From: Methylogaea oryzae | Lineage (GTDB): Bacteria; Pseudomonadota; Gammaproteobacteria; Methylococcales; Methylococcaceae | DNA: 64,000 nucleotides | Assembly: GCF_019669985.1 (NCBI RefSeq) | Contig: NZ_AP019782.1 | Coordinates: forward strand, 3,714,001 to 3,778,000 | Direction: 5' to 3' | Shown: piece by piece, positions 17,840-25,130 of the stretch | Position numbering within the stretch: position 1 is the first letter of the stretch | Layout: every line of letters begins with the position of its first letter | Notes under the pieces: generated by a model | The model's database searches: none | Told to the model about the DNA's origin: nothing | The model's input: only the letters and a program-made list of their open reading frames with translations | Position numbers and translations under genes: made by a program

Positions 17840-19057
17840 TTATTTACCCAACGGCAAACGCGGGCTGCGCCAGCCGCGCCCCATGGCCTGACGGGCCAGG
17901 AAGCGCTTGGCGGCGGGTATGTGGTCCAGCAGCACCATGCCGATATTGCGCGCCAGGGCCGCAGCCGGCTGTTCGGTGGAAAACCACTTGACCATGGAGT
18001 CGGTGAAGCCGATGACGCGGTCGTGATCGCGGGTCCGCTCCACGGCGAAGCGCTCCAGCAAGTCCGGCGCGCCCACGTCGACGCCGGCTTCCGCCGCCGC
18101 GGCGAGCATTTCCGCCAGCCGCGCGGCGTCGCGCAAGCCCAGGTTGAAACCTTGGCCGGCGACAGGGTGCAGTTGGTGGGCGGCATTGCCGATCAGCACG
18201 GCGCGGGGCACGGTCAAGCGACGCGCCCGCACCAGCTTGAGGGGAAACTTGCGGCGCGGCGCGCACAACGTCAGGCGACCCAGCCACTGGCCGAAGGCGG
18301 CCTGCAGTTCGGCGGTGAAGCGCTCGTCCGACAAGGCCATGAGGGACTCGGCCTGCTCCGGCTTGCGCGTCCACACCACGGCGCAGCAGCGGTTTTCCGT
18401 GGGCAGCAGGGCCAGAGGACCTTCCGGCGTGAAGCGCTCGAACGCCAAGCCGGCCGGGTCGCGCTGGGGCTTGACCGTGGCGGTGACGGCCACCTGGCCG
18501 TAATCGGTGACCTCCTCGCCGATTTCCAACAAGCGCCGCACGCTGGAGTCGCCGCCGTCGGCGCCCACCAGCAATCGGGCGTTGATATGGCGCTCCGCAT
18601 CGTCCTGGCGCACGGTGAGGCAGATGCTGTCGGGCCCGGCCTTGGCGCCGATCACCCGGCCCGGCACGATGCGCTCGATGGCGAGATCCGACAGGGCGGC
18701 GATGGCTTGCCGCTCCAGTTCGCGGGCGGCGATGACGTAGCCCAGGGCGTCGACCTTTTCCTGCTCGGCGTCGATGCGCGCCTTGCCGAAATGGCCGCGG
18801 TCGGAAACATGGATCTTGCGAATGGGCGTGGCCTTGTCGCGCGCGCCGGCCCACAAGCCGAGCCGATCCAGCAGCTCCGCCGAGCCCTGCGCCAGGGCGA
18901 TGCCCCGGTCGCCGGCGCCGGAGGCCAGGCGCGCCTCGTCGGATACCGCTTCGATCAGCACCACCCTGAGGGGCGTGCCGTGCAGCGCCACCGCCAGGGA
19001 AGCGCCGGCCAAACCGCCGCCGACGATGGCGACATCGCAGTCCATCACATTCGTCAT
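17840..19057 (-). CDS. ubiH: UbiH/UbiI-type FAD-dependent ubiquinone biosynthesis hydroxylase
   Basis: Flavin monooxygenase that hydroxylates the aromatic ring of a ubiquinone precursor at the inner membrane. The 405 residues contain the FAD dinucleotide-binding motif (VAIVGGGLAGASLAVAL), the DG motif (LLVGADGGDSSVRRLL) and the GD-like signature IGNAAHQLHPVAGQGFNLGLRDA. ATG 19057 overlaps the pepP stop (ATGA), as in the conserved pepP-ubiH order; the frame is open far upstream through pepP, which is coincidental. Which ring position it acts on (UbiH or UbiI role) is not certain. Confidence 0.9.
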   Translation of the reverse strand: MTNVMDCDVAIVGGGLAGASLAVALHGTPLRVVLIEAVSDEARLASGAGDRGIALAQGSAELLDRLGLWAGARDKATPIRKIHVSDRGHFGKARIDAEQEKVDALGYVIAARELERQAIAALSDLAIERIVPGRVIGAKAGPDSICLTVRQDDAERHINARLLVGADGGDSSVRRLLEIGEEVTDYGQVAVTATVKPQRDPAGLAFERFTPEGPLALLPTENRCCAVVWTRKPEQAESLMALSDERFTAELQAAFGQWLGRLTLCAPRRKFPLKLVRARRLTVPRAVLIGNAAHQLHPVAGQGFNLGLRDAARLAEMLAAAAEAGVDVGAPDLLERFAVERTRDHDRVIGFTDSMVKWFSTEQPAAALARNIGMVLLDHIPAAKRFLARQAMGRGWRSPRLPLGK

Positions 19058-20364
19058 GCTTGCATCACCCTTTCGATTTCCGCCACGGTTTTCGGCGCGC
19101 CGCCGGTGAGAATTTCGCAGCCGGCCTTGGTGACCAGCACGTCGTCCTCGATGCGGATGCCGATGCCGCGCCAACACTTGTCCACTTTCTTGCAATCCGG
19201 CGCGACGTACAGCCCCGGCTCCACCGTCAGCACCATGCCCGGCTCCAACATGCGCCACTCGCCGCCGACCTTGTAGTCGCCCACGTCGTGCACGTCCATG
19301 CCCAGCCAGTGGCCGGTGCGATGCATGTAAAACTGCTTGTAGGTTTCGTCCTTGATGAGCTTGTCCACCTTGCCTTTGAGCAGGCCCAGCTTGACCAAGC
19401 CGCGGGTCAGCGTGCGCACCGCGGCGTCGTGGGGCTCGTTCCAGTGGGCGCCGGGCTTGATCTGCGCGATGGCCGCTTCCTGGGCCTCCAGCACCAGTTC
19501 GTACAAGGCGCGCTGCGGCTCGCTGAAGCGGCCGTTGACCGGGAAGGTGCGGGTGATGTCGGCGGCGTAGTTGGCGTGCTCGGCCCCGGCGTCGATGAGC
19601 AGCAGGTCGCCGTCCTGCAGCTTGGCGTCGTTGTCGGTGTAGTGCAGCACGCAGGCGTTGACGCCGCCGGCGACGATGCTGGGATAAGCCGGGGAGCGCA
19701 TGCCGTTGAGGGTGAACTCGTGCAGCAGTTCGGCCTCGATCTGGTATTCGAACAAGCCGGGCCGGCAAGCCTTCATGGCCCGCACGTGGGCGGCGGCCGA
19801 CACCTGGGCGGCCTTGCGCATCACCGCCAGTTCGGCCGGGCTTTTGAACAAGCGCATGTCGTGCAGCAAGTGCTCCACCGAAACGAATTCGCTGGGCGCC
19901 GTCACGCCGCTGCGGGCCTTGTCGCGCAACTGGTGCACCCAGTCCAGCAACCGCCCGTGCAAATCGCCGCCGCGGTCCATGGGGTAATAGACCCGCTCGC
20001 GGTTTTCCAACAGGCCCGGCAGGATTTCGTCCAGGTCCTCCATGGGGAAGGCATCGTCGGCGCCGAAATCGTCCCGCGCCCCGTCCAGGCCGGCGTGGCG
20101 GCCGGTCCACAGGGCTTTCTGCGGGTCGAATTCGCGGCAGAACAAGAGGTATTCGCCCTGCTCGCGGCCGGGAATCAACACCGCCAGGGCCTCCGGCTCG
20201 TTGAAACCGGTGAGGTAATAGAAGTCGCTGTCCTGGCGGAAGGGATAATCCACGTCGCGGTTGCGCTTCAACTCGGGCGCGCTGGGAATCAGGGCGATGC
20301 CGCCCTTGCCGACCATGCGCATCAACTGGCGCCGACGGCGCTGGAATTCTTTTTTGGTAATCAC
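19054..20364 (-). CDS. pepP: Xaa-Pro aminopeptidase P
   Basis: Dinuclear-metal M24B peptidase that removes the N-terminal residue before proline. The 436 residues include the AMP_N domain (KEFQRRRRQLMRMVGKGGIALIPSAPE, then FRQDSDFYYLTGFNEPEA) and the pita-bread fold. Metal ligands are seen in LLIDAGAEHANYAADITRTFPVNG (two Asp), HRTGHWLGMDVHDVG (His) and MVLTVEPGLY and GIGIRIEDDVLVT (Glu). It lies between ygfB (18 bases upstream) and ubiH (4-base overlap) in the usual gammaproteobacterial order. Confidence 0.96.
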   Translation of the reverse strand: MITKKEFQRRRRQLMRMVGKGGIALIPSAPELKRNRDVDYPFRQDSDFYYLTGFNEPEALAVLIPGREQGEYLLFCREFDPQKALWTGRHAGLDGARDDFGADDAFPMEDLDEILPGLLENRERVYYPMDRGGDLHGRLLDWVHQLRDKARSGVTAPSEFVSVEHLLHDMRLFKSPAELAVMRKAAQVSAAAHVRAMKACRPGLFEYQIEAELLHEFTLNGMRSPAYPSIVAGGVNACVLHYTDNDAKLQDGDLLLIDAGAEHANYAADITRTFPVNGRFSEPQRALYELVLEAQEAAIAQIKPGAHWNEPHDAAVRTLTRGLVKLGLLKGKVDKLIKDETYKQFYMHRTGHWLGMDVHDVGDYKVGGEWRMLEPGMVLTVEPGLYVAPDCKKVDKCWRGIGIRIEDDVLVTKAGCEILTGGAPKTVAEIERVMQA

Positions 20365-20382
20365 GAAACGAACACCGCTAAA

Positions 20383-20922
20383 TTAGTGCAGATGCTTGGC
20401 GTCCACCGGCGCCTGGAACTCGGTGCGCAGCAATTGCACGCCGACGCGCAGGTACTCGGCCAGCTCCATATAGGAATCTTCGTCGTCGTCGCTCAGTCCC
20501 TCGGACTGCAACTGGGCGATCTGGTAGATATCGCGCAACACTTCCTTGCCGTCCTCGCCGCAAGCCACGCCTTCCGACAGGGAGCCCAAGCCGTGCAAAA
20601 AGCCTTTGCACCAATGGGACAATGCCTCGGCGCGATCCGGCAGGTCCACGTCTTCGTCCGGCAGGAACAAATCGAAATCGAACTCGAACGCTTCCAATGC
20701 GTCGCGGGTTTGGTCGAACAGGGCGCTAAATAAGTGCAGCCCCTTATCGTCCAAGGCGTGGCCGGCGGCACCGAAAACCTCGGCCAGCCACTCCTCCAAG
20801 CGCAGGCGGCGGTTGACGCACAACATGCCGGATAAAGCGCCGTGGCATTCCGCGGCGTCGGCGAACGCGGCATTGCCGGCCACCAAGTCGTCGAAAGCTT
20901 CGTAGTCGGAATGTGTGCTCAT
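20383..20922 (-). CDS. ygfB: UPF0149 family protein YgfB
   Basis: A 179-residue all-helical protein of the UPF0149 family. The pattern FDDLVAGNAAFADAAECHGALSGMLCVN at the start and LSHWCKGFLHGLG in the middle are typical. The C-terminal segment is acidic (DDDEDSYMELAEYLRVGVQLL). In Pseudomonas the homologue acts as an antagonist of the AlpA antiterminator and affects beta-lactam tolerance; whether this holds here is unknown. It leads the ygfB-pepP-ubiH unit and is divergent from the zapA operon. Confidence 0.92.
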   Translation of the reverse strand: MSTHSDYEAFDDLVAGNAAFADAAECHGALSGMLCVNRRLRLEEWLAEVFGAAGHALDDKGLHLFSALFDQTRDALEAFEFDFDLFLPDEDVDLPDRAEALSHWCKGFLHGLGSLSEGVACGEDGKEVLRDIYQIAQLQSEGLSDDDEDSYMELAEYLRVGVQLLRTEFQAPVDAKHLH

Positions 20923-21018
20923 TTGCTTTGATACGCCAATAAAAATCTAATATCTTTAAGGACCTATGCTAGCATTCTTCAGCCCACAGCCCAACCGCCA
21001 CGCGCCGCGCCAGCCATC

Positions 21019-21246
21019 GTGACCACCGAAAACGAATTGCAAGCCGAACTGCACCGCCTGGACGAAAAAGTCGACGCCCTGCTGCGTCTATGCCGCAGCC
21101 TGCAACACGCGAACCAGGAGCTGATCGAGCAGAACGAGCAGCTCACCCAGGAGCGGGCGCAACTGGTGGAAAAAGCCGCCATGGCCCGCAACCGGGTGGA
21201 AGCCATGGTGAAACGCTTGCGCACCCTGGGCCAGGAAAATCTATGA
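21019..21246 (+). CDS. TIGR02449-family small coiled-coil protein
   Basis: A 75-residue protein that is almost entirely one coiled coil: LHRLDEKVDALLRLCRSLQHANQELIEQNEQL and on to KRLRTLGQ. This small family is regularly found just before zapA in gammaproteobacteria, and a role with the division ring, similar to ZapB, is suspected but not shown by sequence. The start is GTG 21019. The stop overlaps the zapA start (ATGA), so the two are coupled. Confidence 0.85.
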   Translation: MTTENELQAELHRLDEKVDALLRLCRSLQHANQELIEQNEQLTQERAQLVEKAAMARNRVEAMVKRLRTLGQENL

Positions 21247-21563
21247 GCGAAGCGAAACCCGTCAAGGTAATCATCCTCGGCAAGGAATTCCACATCGCCT
21301 GCCGGGAAGAGGAGCGGGACGACCTGATGACGGCCGCCCTGCACCTGGACGAAAAGATGCGCCATATCCGCAGCAACAGCCAGATCGGCAGCTTCGACCG
21401 CATTGCCGTCATGGCGGCGCTCAACATCGCCCACGAACTCGTCCAAGCCCAAAGCCAAAACCCGCCCCCGCCGCAGAACAACCGGGCGATCACCGAACGC
21501 GTCGTCGCCATGCAGGAACGCATCGACGCCGCCCTGGCCGCCGCCACGCCCGACGACAAATAA
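21243..21563 (+). CDS. zapA: Cell division protein ZapA
   Basis: A 106-residue FtsZ-ring stabiliser. The N-terminal head VKVIILGKEFHIACREEERDDLMTAALHLDEKMRHIRS is the ZapA fold, followed by RIAVMAALNIAHELVQAQ and a C-terminal coiled coil used for tetramer formation. The start is fixed by the 4-base overlap with the preceding TIGR02449 gene. The 6S RNA gene lies downstream, as in many gammaproteobacteria. Confidence 0.93.
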   Translation: MSEAKPVKVIILGKEFHIACREEERDDLMTAALHLDEKMRHIRSNSQIGSFDRIAVMAALNIAHELVQAQSQNPPPPQNNRAITERVVAMQERIDAALAAATPDDK

Positions 21564-21582
21564 GCGTTCGGGGCGGGCGAAC

Positions 21583-21605
21583 GAAAATCCGCTCCCGGCG
21601 GATTT
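21583..21605. repeat. 23-bp hairpin repeat, copy 1
   Basis: A 23-base unit starting GAAAATCCGC with a stem AAATCCGC/GCGGATTT around TCCCG. An identical copy begins 63 bases later at 21646. Between them GGGCGGT (21614-21620) and ACCGCCC (21628-21634) form another stem, so the zapA 3' region carries three hairpins in a row. This copy has no T-run. Confidence 0.7.
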
Positions 21606-21645
21606 GTCACGTCGGGCGGTCCTGCCCACCGCCCTATGGGTAAAT

Positions 21646-21670
21646 GAAAATCCGCTCCCGGCGGATTTTT
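21646..21670 (+). terminator. 23-bp hairpin repeat, copy 2, likely zapA terminator
   Basis: Same 23-base unit as 21583-21605, here followed by TT so that the stem AAAATCCGC/GCGGATTTT ends in a run of five T, as in an intrinsic terminator. It lies just before the 6S RNA promoter, which suggests it insulates ssrS from zapA read-through. Confidence 0.6.
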
Positions 21671-21675
21671 CATAG

Positions 21676-21681
21676 TAAAAT
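21676..21681 (+). promoter_or_regulatory. Likely -10 element of the 6S RNA gene
   Basis: TAAAAT stands about 8-10 bases ahead of the inferred 5' end of 6S RNA. The matching -35 region would fall in the terminator hairpin and is not a good consensus. Confidence 0.4.
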
Positions 21682-21687
21682 TACTGC

Positions 21688-21869
21688 ACGTCCCCTGCGG
21701 CGTTCGAAGCGGGTTGGGTTACCCCCTGAGCCTTAAATTGCAACCCCGGGAGTCCGGCTGGCGGTGATGGTGTGCATGTCCGCCCCGTGCGGAAAGCCTG
21801 ATTCACCTCAACGGTTCCCACCTGAGCCATCCGGTTCAGGGGAAAAACTCGCTACGGCGCAAGCGGGGG
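21688..21869 (+). ncRNA. ssrS: 6S RNA
   Basis: Small RNA that binds sigma-70 RNA polymerase by mimicking an open promoter. Position (directly after zapA) and conserved blocks support it: CCCCTGAGCC near the 5' side, GCATGTCCGCCCC and GGAAAGCCT around the apical region, ATTCACCTCAACGG and GGTTCAGGG on the 3' side. The GC-rich ends (CCCCTGCGG near 21692 and GCAAGCGGGG near 21860) could form the closing stem. Ends are estimates, good to about 10 bases. A covariance-model search would settle it. Confidence 0.85.
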
Positions 21870-21882
21870 ATCTTTATCCCCC
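21865..21882 (+). terminator. Hairpin at the 3' end of 6S RNA
   Basis: GGGGGAT-CTTT-ATCCCCC is a perfect 7-bp stem at the end of the RNA, just ahead of the EVE gene. No T-run follows, so it may act as a processing or stabilising hairpin rather than a strong terminator. Confidence 0.45.
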
Positions 21883-21903
21883 CATTCTCCCCGGCACCCA
21901 CCC

Positions 21904-22362
21904 ATGCAATATTGGCTGATGAAGTCCGAACCGTCGGAGTTCAGCTACGACGACCTCGTGGCGCGCCCCGACCAAACCGAACACTGGGACGGCGTGCGCA
22001 ACTACCAAGCGCGGAACATGCTGCGCGACCAGATGAAGCGTGGCGACCAAGTGTTTTTCTACCACTCCAATTGCGCGGAACCGGGCATCGTCGGCATCGC
22101 CGAAATTTCGCGGGAAGGTTATCCCGACCATACCGCTTTCGACCCCGACAGCAAGCATCCCGATCCCGCCAGCGATCCGGCCAACCCGCGCTGGTTCATG
22201 GTGGACGTAAAGCCAGTGCGCAAGCTGAAACGCACCATCACCCTCGCCGAACTGAAAGACCGCCCGGAATTGGGCGACCTGGCCCTGGTGCGGCGCGGCA
22301 ACCGCCTGTCCATCATGCCGGTGGCAGCGGACCAGTGGGCGTTTATTTTGTCGCTGGAATGA
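21904..22362 (+). CDS. EVE domain protein
   Basis: A 152-residue single-domain protein of the EVE/thymocyte-nuclear-protein family, a PUA-related fold that binds modified bases in nucleic acid. MQYWLMKSEPSEFSYDDL, WDGVRNYQARNMLRDQMKRGDQVFFYHS and VDVKPVRKLKRTITLAELK are hallmarks, including the Trp/Asn-rich base pocket. It takes the place where many relatives carry the 5-formyltetrahydrofolate cyclo-ligase gene after ssrS. The actual modified target is unknown. Confidence 0.93.
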   Translation: MQYWLMKSEPSEFSYDDLVARPDQTEHWDGVRNYQARNMLRDQMKRGDQVFFYHSNCAEPGIVGIAEISREGYPDHTAFDPDSKHPDPASDPANPRWFMVDVKPVRKLKRTITLAELKDRPELGDLALVRRGNRLSIMPVAADQWAFILSLE

Positions 22363-22389
22363 GCCGGTTCCGCGGCTGAAACGCCGCCG

Positions 22390-22920
22390 CTAGAACCAAG
22401 ACAAAGGGTAACGGCGGCTGCGCGGCAAATTGTTGACCAGCAACGCCACCGCCAACATCACGAAAGCCCCCGCCGTTACCGGCACCAAGGCGTACCAATA
22501 TCCCAAAGCGTGGATGCGCTCGCCGCCCAGCACGGCGATCAACGCCGTGGCGCCGCCGGGCGGGTGGATGGTGCGGGTGAGCTGCATAATCGCCATGGAG
22601 CAGGAAACGGCCATGGCCGCCGCCAGCCACAAAGGCTCCGGCAAGGCTTGATAGACCGCTACGCCGACCACGGCCGACAGGATCTGCCCGCCCAGCAAGT
22701 TGCGCGGCTGGGAGTAGGGCACGCTGGGCGCGCCATACAGCAGGATAGCCGTGGCGCCGAACGACCCGATCAAATACATCTGCTCGATTCCGCGCAAGGC
22801 CAGCCAGTGGCTCAGATAGCCCACCGCCGCCATCCCCAGGAAAACGCCCAGCCAGCTCAACCCCATTTGCAGCCATGAGCGTATCCAGTGAACGGCCACG
22901 GACTTGGCGCGGCGAATCAA
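22390..22920 (-). CDS. HPP family integral membrane protein
   Basis: A 176-residue membrane protein with four or five helices. The family signature is present: IGSFGATAILLYGAPSVPYSQPRNLLGG, followed by TRTIHPPGGATALIAVLGG with the HPP motif. Some HPP proteins are linked to nitrite transport across plastid membranes; the role here is unknown, though the upstream NsrR gene makes a nitrogen-oxide link worth considering. TTG 22920 is chosen because it overlaps the nsrR stop codon (TTGA) and follows GGCGGGGG; GTG 22899 is an alternative. Confidence 0.85.
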   Translation of the reverse strand: MIRRAKSVAVHWIRSWLQMGLSWLGVFLGMAAVGYLSHWLALRGIEQMYLIGSFGATAILLYGAPSVPYSQPRNLLGGQILSAVVGVAVYQALPEPLWLAAAMAVSCSMAIMQLTRTIHPPGGATALIAVLGGERIHALGYWYALVPVTAGAFVMLAVALLVNNLPRSRRYPLSWF

Positions 22921-23384
22921 GCCCCCGCCTCCCGACCAGCCGTTTCGTTCAAGGCCGCAATCCGCCGCTGCGGAACCAAGCGCACGTCGCGCGGCTTGAT
23001 CGTGTCCGCCAGCGTATATTGATCCAATACCGCCAAAAATTCGTCCGCCGCCCGGTTCAGGGCCCCCTTCAAGCCGCACACCGGCAAGGCGGCGCAGTGG
23101 GCGCGCTTGAAATTAAAGCACTCCACCACGTCGAAATGGGGCTCCATGGCCCGCACCACGTCGCCGATCCCGATCAGCGCCGCCGTCCGCGCCAGCTTGA
23201 CGCCGCCGTTCTTGCCGCGAGTCGTCGCGACAAAGCCCTTGCGCGCCAGCGCGTGCACCACCTTCACCAAGTGGTTGCGGGAAATCTGGTAGTGTTCCGC
23301 CATCTGGCCTATGGTGGCCTCCGGCTGCTCCGCAAGGTAGATTAGGACGCGCAAGGCGTAATCGGTGTGCTTGGTCAACTGCAT
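22917..23384 (-). CDS. nsrR: Rrf2-family nitric-oxide-sensing repressor NsrR
   Basis: A 155-residue Rrf2 repressor whose iron-sulfur cluster is destroyed by nitric oxide. The winged helix is clear (MQLTKHTDYALRVLIYLA, then SRNHLVKVVHALARKGFVATTRGKNGGVKLA). Three cluster cysteines C89, C97 and C103 (ECFNFKRAHCAALPVC) match the NsrR pattern. ATG 23384 is the canonical start; the frame is open 60 bases upstream. It is divergent from the truncated hemoglobin gene, with an NsrR-type operator between them, so it probably controls that operon and possibly itself. Confidence 0.92.
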   Translation of the reverse strand: MQLTKHTDYALRVLIYLAEQPEATIGQMAEHYQISRNHLVKVVHALARKGFVATTRGKNGGVKLARTAALIGIGDVVRAMEPHFDVVECFNFKRAHCAALPVCGLKGALNRAADEFLAVLDQYTLADTIKPRDVRLVPQRRIAALNETAGREAGA

Positions 23385-23465
23385 CGCAGCAATCTCTTTC
23401 TCCGTCCAAGAAAATTTCGTGTCGCTATTTGACAAGCCCTCCACGGGCTTTGTACACTTCGGAAC

Positions 23466-23488
23466 AAGATGTATCTCATATGCATCTT
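23466..23488. promoter_or_regulatory. NsrR-type operator
   Basis: Two 11-base half-sites, AAGATGTATCT and ATATGCATCTT, flank a central C. The right half read on the other strand is AAGATGCATAT, agreeing with the left half at 9 of 11 positions and with the published NsrR consensus (AAnATGCATTT inverted repeat). It lies 53 bases upstream of the hemoglobin ATG, overlapping a plausible -10 (TATCTC, with TTGTAC 16 bases upstream), which suits repression. Confidence 0.8.
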
Positions 23489-23540
23489 AACAAAGTCCCC
23501 CTAAGAATGGCACATCGAAAAACGCAATCAGGAGTACACC

Positions 23541-23909
23541 ATGTCTGAATCTTTATACGAACAACTGGGCGGCGAAGCGGCTGTAGATGCGGCGGTGGAC
23601 ATTTTTTACCGCAAAATTCTGGGCGACACCACGCTGGCGCCCTTCTTCGAAGGCGTGGACCTCGACAAGCAGGCAGCCAAGCAAAAGGCATTCCTGACCA
23701 TGGCCTTCGGCGGCCCCAACAACTATTCCGGCAAAGACCTGACCTCCGCCCACGCGGCCCTGGTTGCCCGCGGCCTGAACGACAGCCACGTGACCGCCGT
23801 GCTGAACCACCTGATGAAAACCTTGCAGGAACTTAAGGTTCCGGGCTATCTCGTGGTGGAAATCATGAAGATCGCCGAAAGCACCCGTAACGCCGTATTG
23901 GGCCGCTGA
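23541..23909 (+). CDS. glbN: Group I truncated hemoglobin
   Basis: A 122-residue 2-on-2 globin, probably an NO dioxygenase or NO-handling protein. MSESLYEQLGGEAAVDAAVDIFYRKIL is the N-terminus of group I, with the distal pocket tyrosine Y23 (B10). FFEGVDLDKQAAKQKAFLTMAFGGP is the CD-E region, and H71 (LTSAHAALV) is the proximal heme ligand. CAGGAG lies before the ATG. Regulation by NsrR is supported by the operator just upstream. A matching electron donor, the 2Fe-2S/FAD reductase, is encoded 15 bases downstream. Confidence 0.93.
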   Translation: MSESLYEQLGGEAAVDAAVDIFYRKILGDTTLAPFFEGVDLDKQAAKQKAFLTMAFGGPNNYSGKDLTSAHAALVARGLNDSHVTAVLNHLMKTLQELKVPGYLVVEIMKIAESTRNAVLGR

Positions 23910-23924
23910 TAAACGGAGACGGGT

Positions 23925-24914
23925 ATGCCGCAAATCACGTACGAAGGCCGTAGCTACGTTACGGAAGGGGACGAAACCGTCCTGGATTGCTTGCTTCGTC
24001 ACGGCGAATCCGTCTCTTACGGTTGCCGGGCGGGAGCGTGCCAAAGCTGCCTCATGCAGGCGGTGGACGGCGCGCCTCCCTCCGACTCTCAAAAAGGCCT
24101 GAAAGATACGCAAAAATTCGATCGCCAGTTTCTCGCCTGCCTGTGCCACCCGACGACGGATTTGGAAGTCGCCATACCGGGCGCAGCGGCAAAAACCTAC
24201 ACCAGCCCGGTTATCGACGTCGAGCGCCTAAACGCCGAAATCGCCCGGGTTCGCCTCGGCCTGCCGGCCGGCTTCAAATACCGCGCGGGCCAGTTTATCA
24301 ATATTGTCGCCCCCGGCGGTGTTTCCCGCAGCTACTCCCTGGCCAGCGTTCCGGACGAAGACGATTACCTGGAGCTACACGTCCGGCGCATCCCCTCCGG
24401 CCTGGTCAGCGGCTGGATCTACGACGAACTCAAGACCAACACCGAACTGACCATCAGCGAAGCCATGGGCCAATGCTTCTACGTGCCGGCCCGCAACGAC
24501 CAGCCGCTGCTGCTGATCGGCACCGGCTCCGGCCTGGCGCCGCTGTACGGCATCGCCCGCGACGCCCTGCGCCAGGGCCACACCGGCGCCATCCACCTCT
24601 ACCACGGCAGTTCCAATCAAGACGGCATTTACTATTTCGAGGAAATGAGCGCCTTGGCGGAAAAGCACCCGCACTTCAACTACACGCCCACCCTGTCGCG
24701 CCCCCATGAACTGCCGAAAGTGGCGTCGGGCCGCGCCCACGAGATCGCGTTACAATCCTTAGGCGCGCTGCGCGGTTGGCGGATATACTTGTGCGGCCAT
24801 CCGGAAATGGTGCACGGCACCAAGAAACAGGCGTTTCTCGCCGGCGCGGCCATGCAGGACATATACGCGGACCCGTTCACGTTCGTGCAACACCCGCCCA
24901 AGGCGGTCGGATGA
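23925..24914 (+). CDS. 2Fe-2S/FAD oxidoreductase, likely electron donor of the truncated hemoglobin
   Basis: A 329-residue reductase with an N-terminal plant-type ferredoxin domain (C34, C39, C42 and C72 in the CX4CX2CX29C spacing), an FAD domain (YRAGQFINIVAPGGVSRSYSLAS) and an NAD(P)H domain (LLLIGTGSGLAPLYGIARDAL, YLCGHPEMV). The layout equals reductase components of oxygenases such as the methane monooxygenase reductase. Here it stands alone with a hemoglobin gene, so it most likely re-reduces the globin heme for NO dioxygenation. No oxygenase genes are adjacent. Confidence 0.88.
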   Translation: MPQITYEGRSYVTEGDETVLDCLLRHGESVSYGCRAGACQSCLMQAVDGAPPSDSQKGLKDTQKFDRQFLACLCHPTTDLEVAIPGAAAKTYTSPVIDVERLNAEIARVRLGLPAGFKYRAGQFINIVAPGGVSRSYSLASVPDEDDYLELHVRRIPSGLVSGWIYDELKTNTELTISEAMGQCFYVPARNDQPLLLIGTGSGLAPLYGIARDALRQGHTGAIHLYHGSSNQDGIYYFEEMSALAEKHPHFNYTPTLSRPHELPKVASGRAHEIALQSLGALRGWRIYLCGHPEMVHGTKKQAFLAGAAMQDIYADPFTFVQHPPKAVG

Positions 24915-24987
24915 CTGCCCGGGGGGACATGTAGCGTCCGGGACACATGGGTTCGCTCCTTGAAAGAATAATGAGGAGAACGATTCC

Positions 24988-25122
24988 ATGCGCGAGCCCC
25001 CCGAAAAAACCGACTGGCCCATAGGCACTTTGGTCTTGCTGGCCGGCGCCGCCACGGTGATGGCGCTGGCGTGGCTCTATCTCTATTTCGGCGTGTTTCT
25101 GCCGCGCGGCGCACTGAGTTGA
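24988..25122 (+). CDS. ba3-type cytochrome oxidase subunit IIa (44 residues)
   Basis: A 44-residue protein with a single membrane helix: a charged start MREPPEKTDWPIG, hydrophobic LVLLAGAATVMALAWLYLYFGVF and the end LPRGALS. This is the size and layout of subunit IIa of B-type heme-copper oxidases (compare the short Thermus ba3 subunit ending in FFARG). AGGAG lies 7 bases before the ATG and subunit II starts 8 bases after the stop. It is too short for most gene callers. Confidence 0.78.
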   Translation: MREPPEKTDWPIGTLVLLAGAATVMALAWLYLYFGVFLPRGALS

Positions 25123-25130
25123 GGTGAGCC

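Noticed and set aside
17840-20110. Apparent fusion of pepP-antisense region and ubiH in one frame
   Set aside because: The frame is open by chance upstream; UbiH starts at 19057, overlapping the pepP stop as in relatives.
23925-24914. Methane monooxygenase reductase (MmoC)
   Set aside because: The domain order fits, but no mmo oxygenase genes are adjacent and it sits behind an NsrR-controlled hemoglobin.
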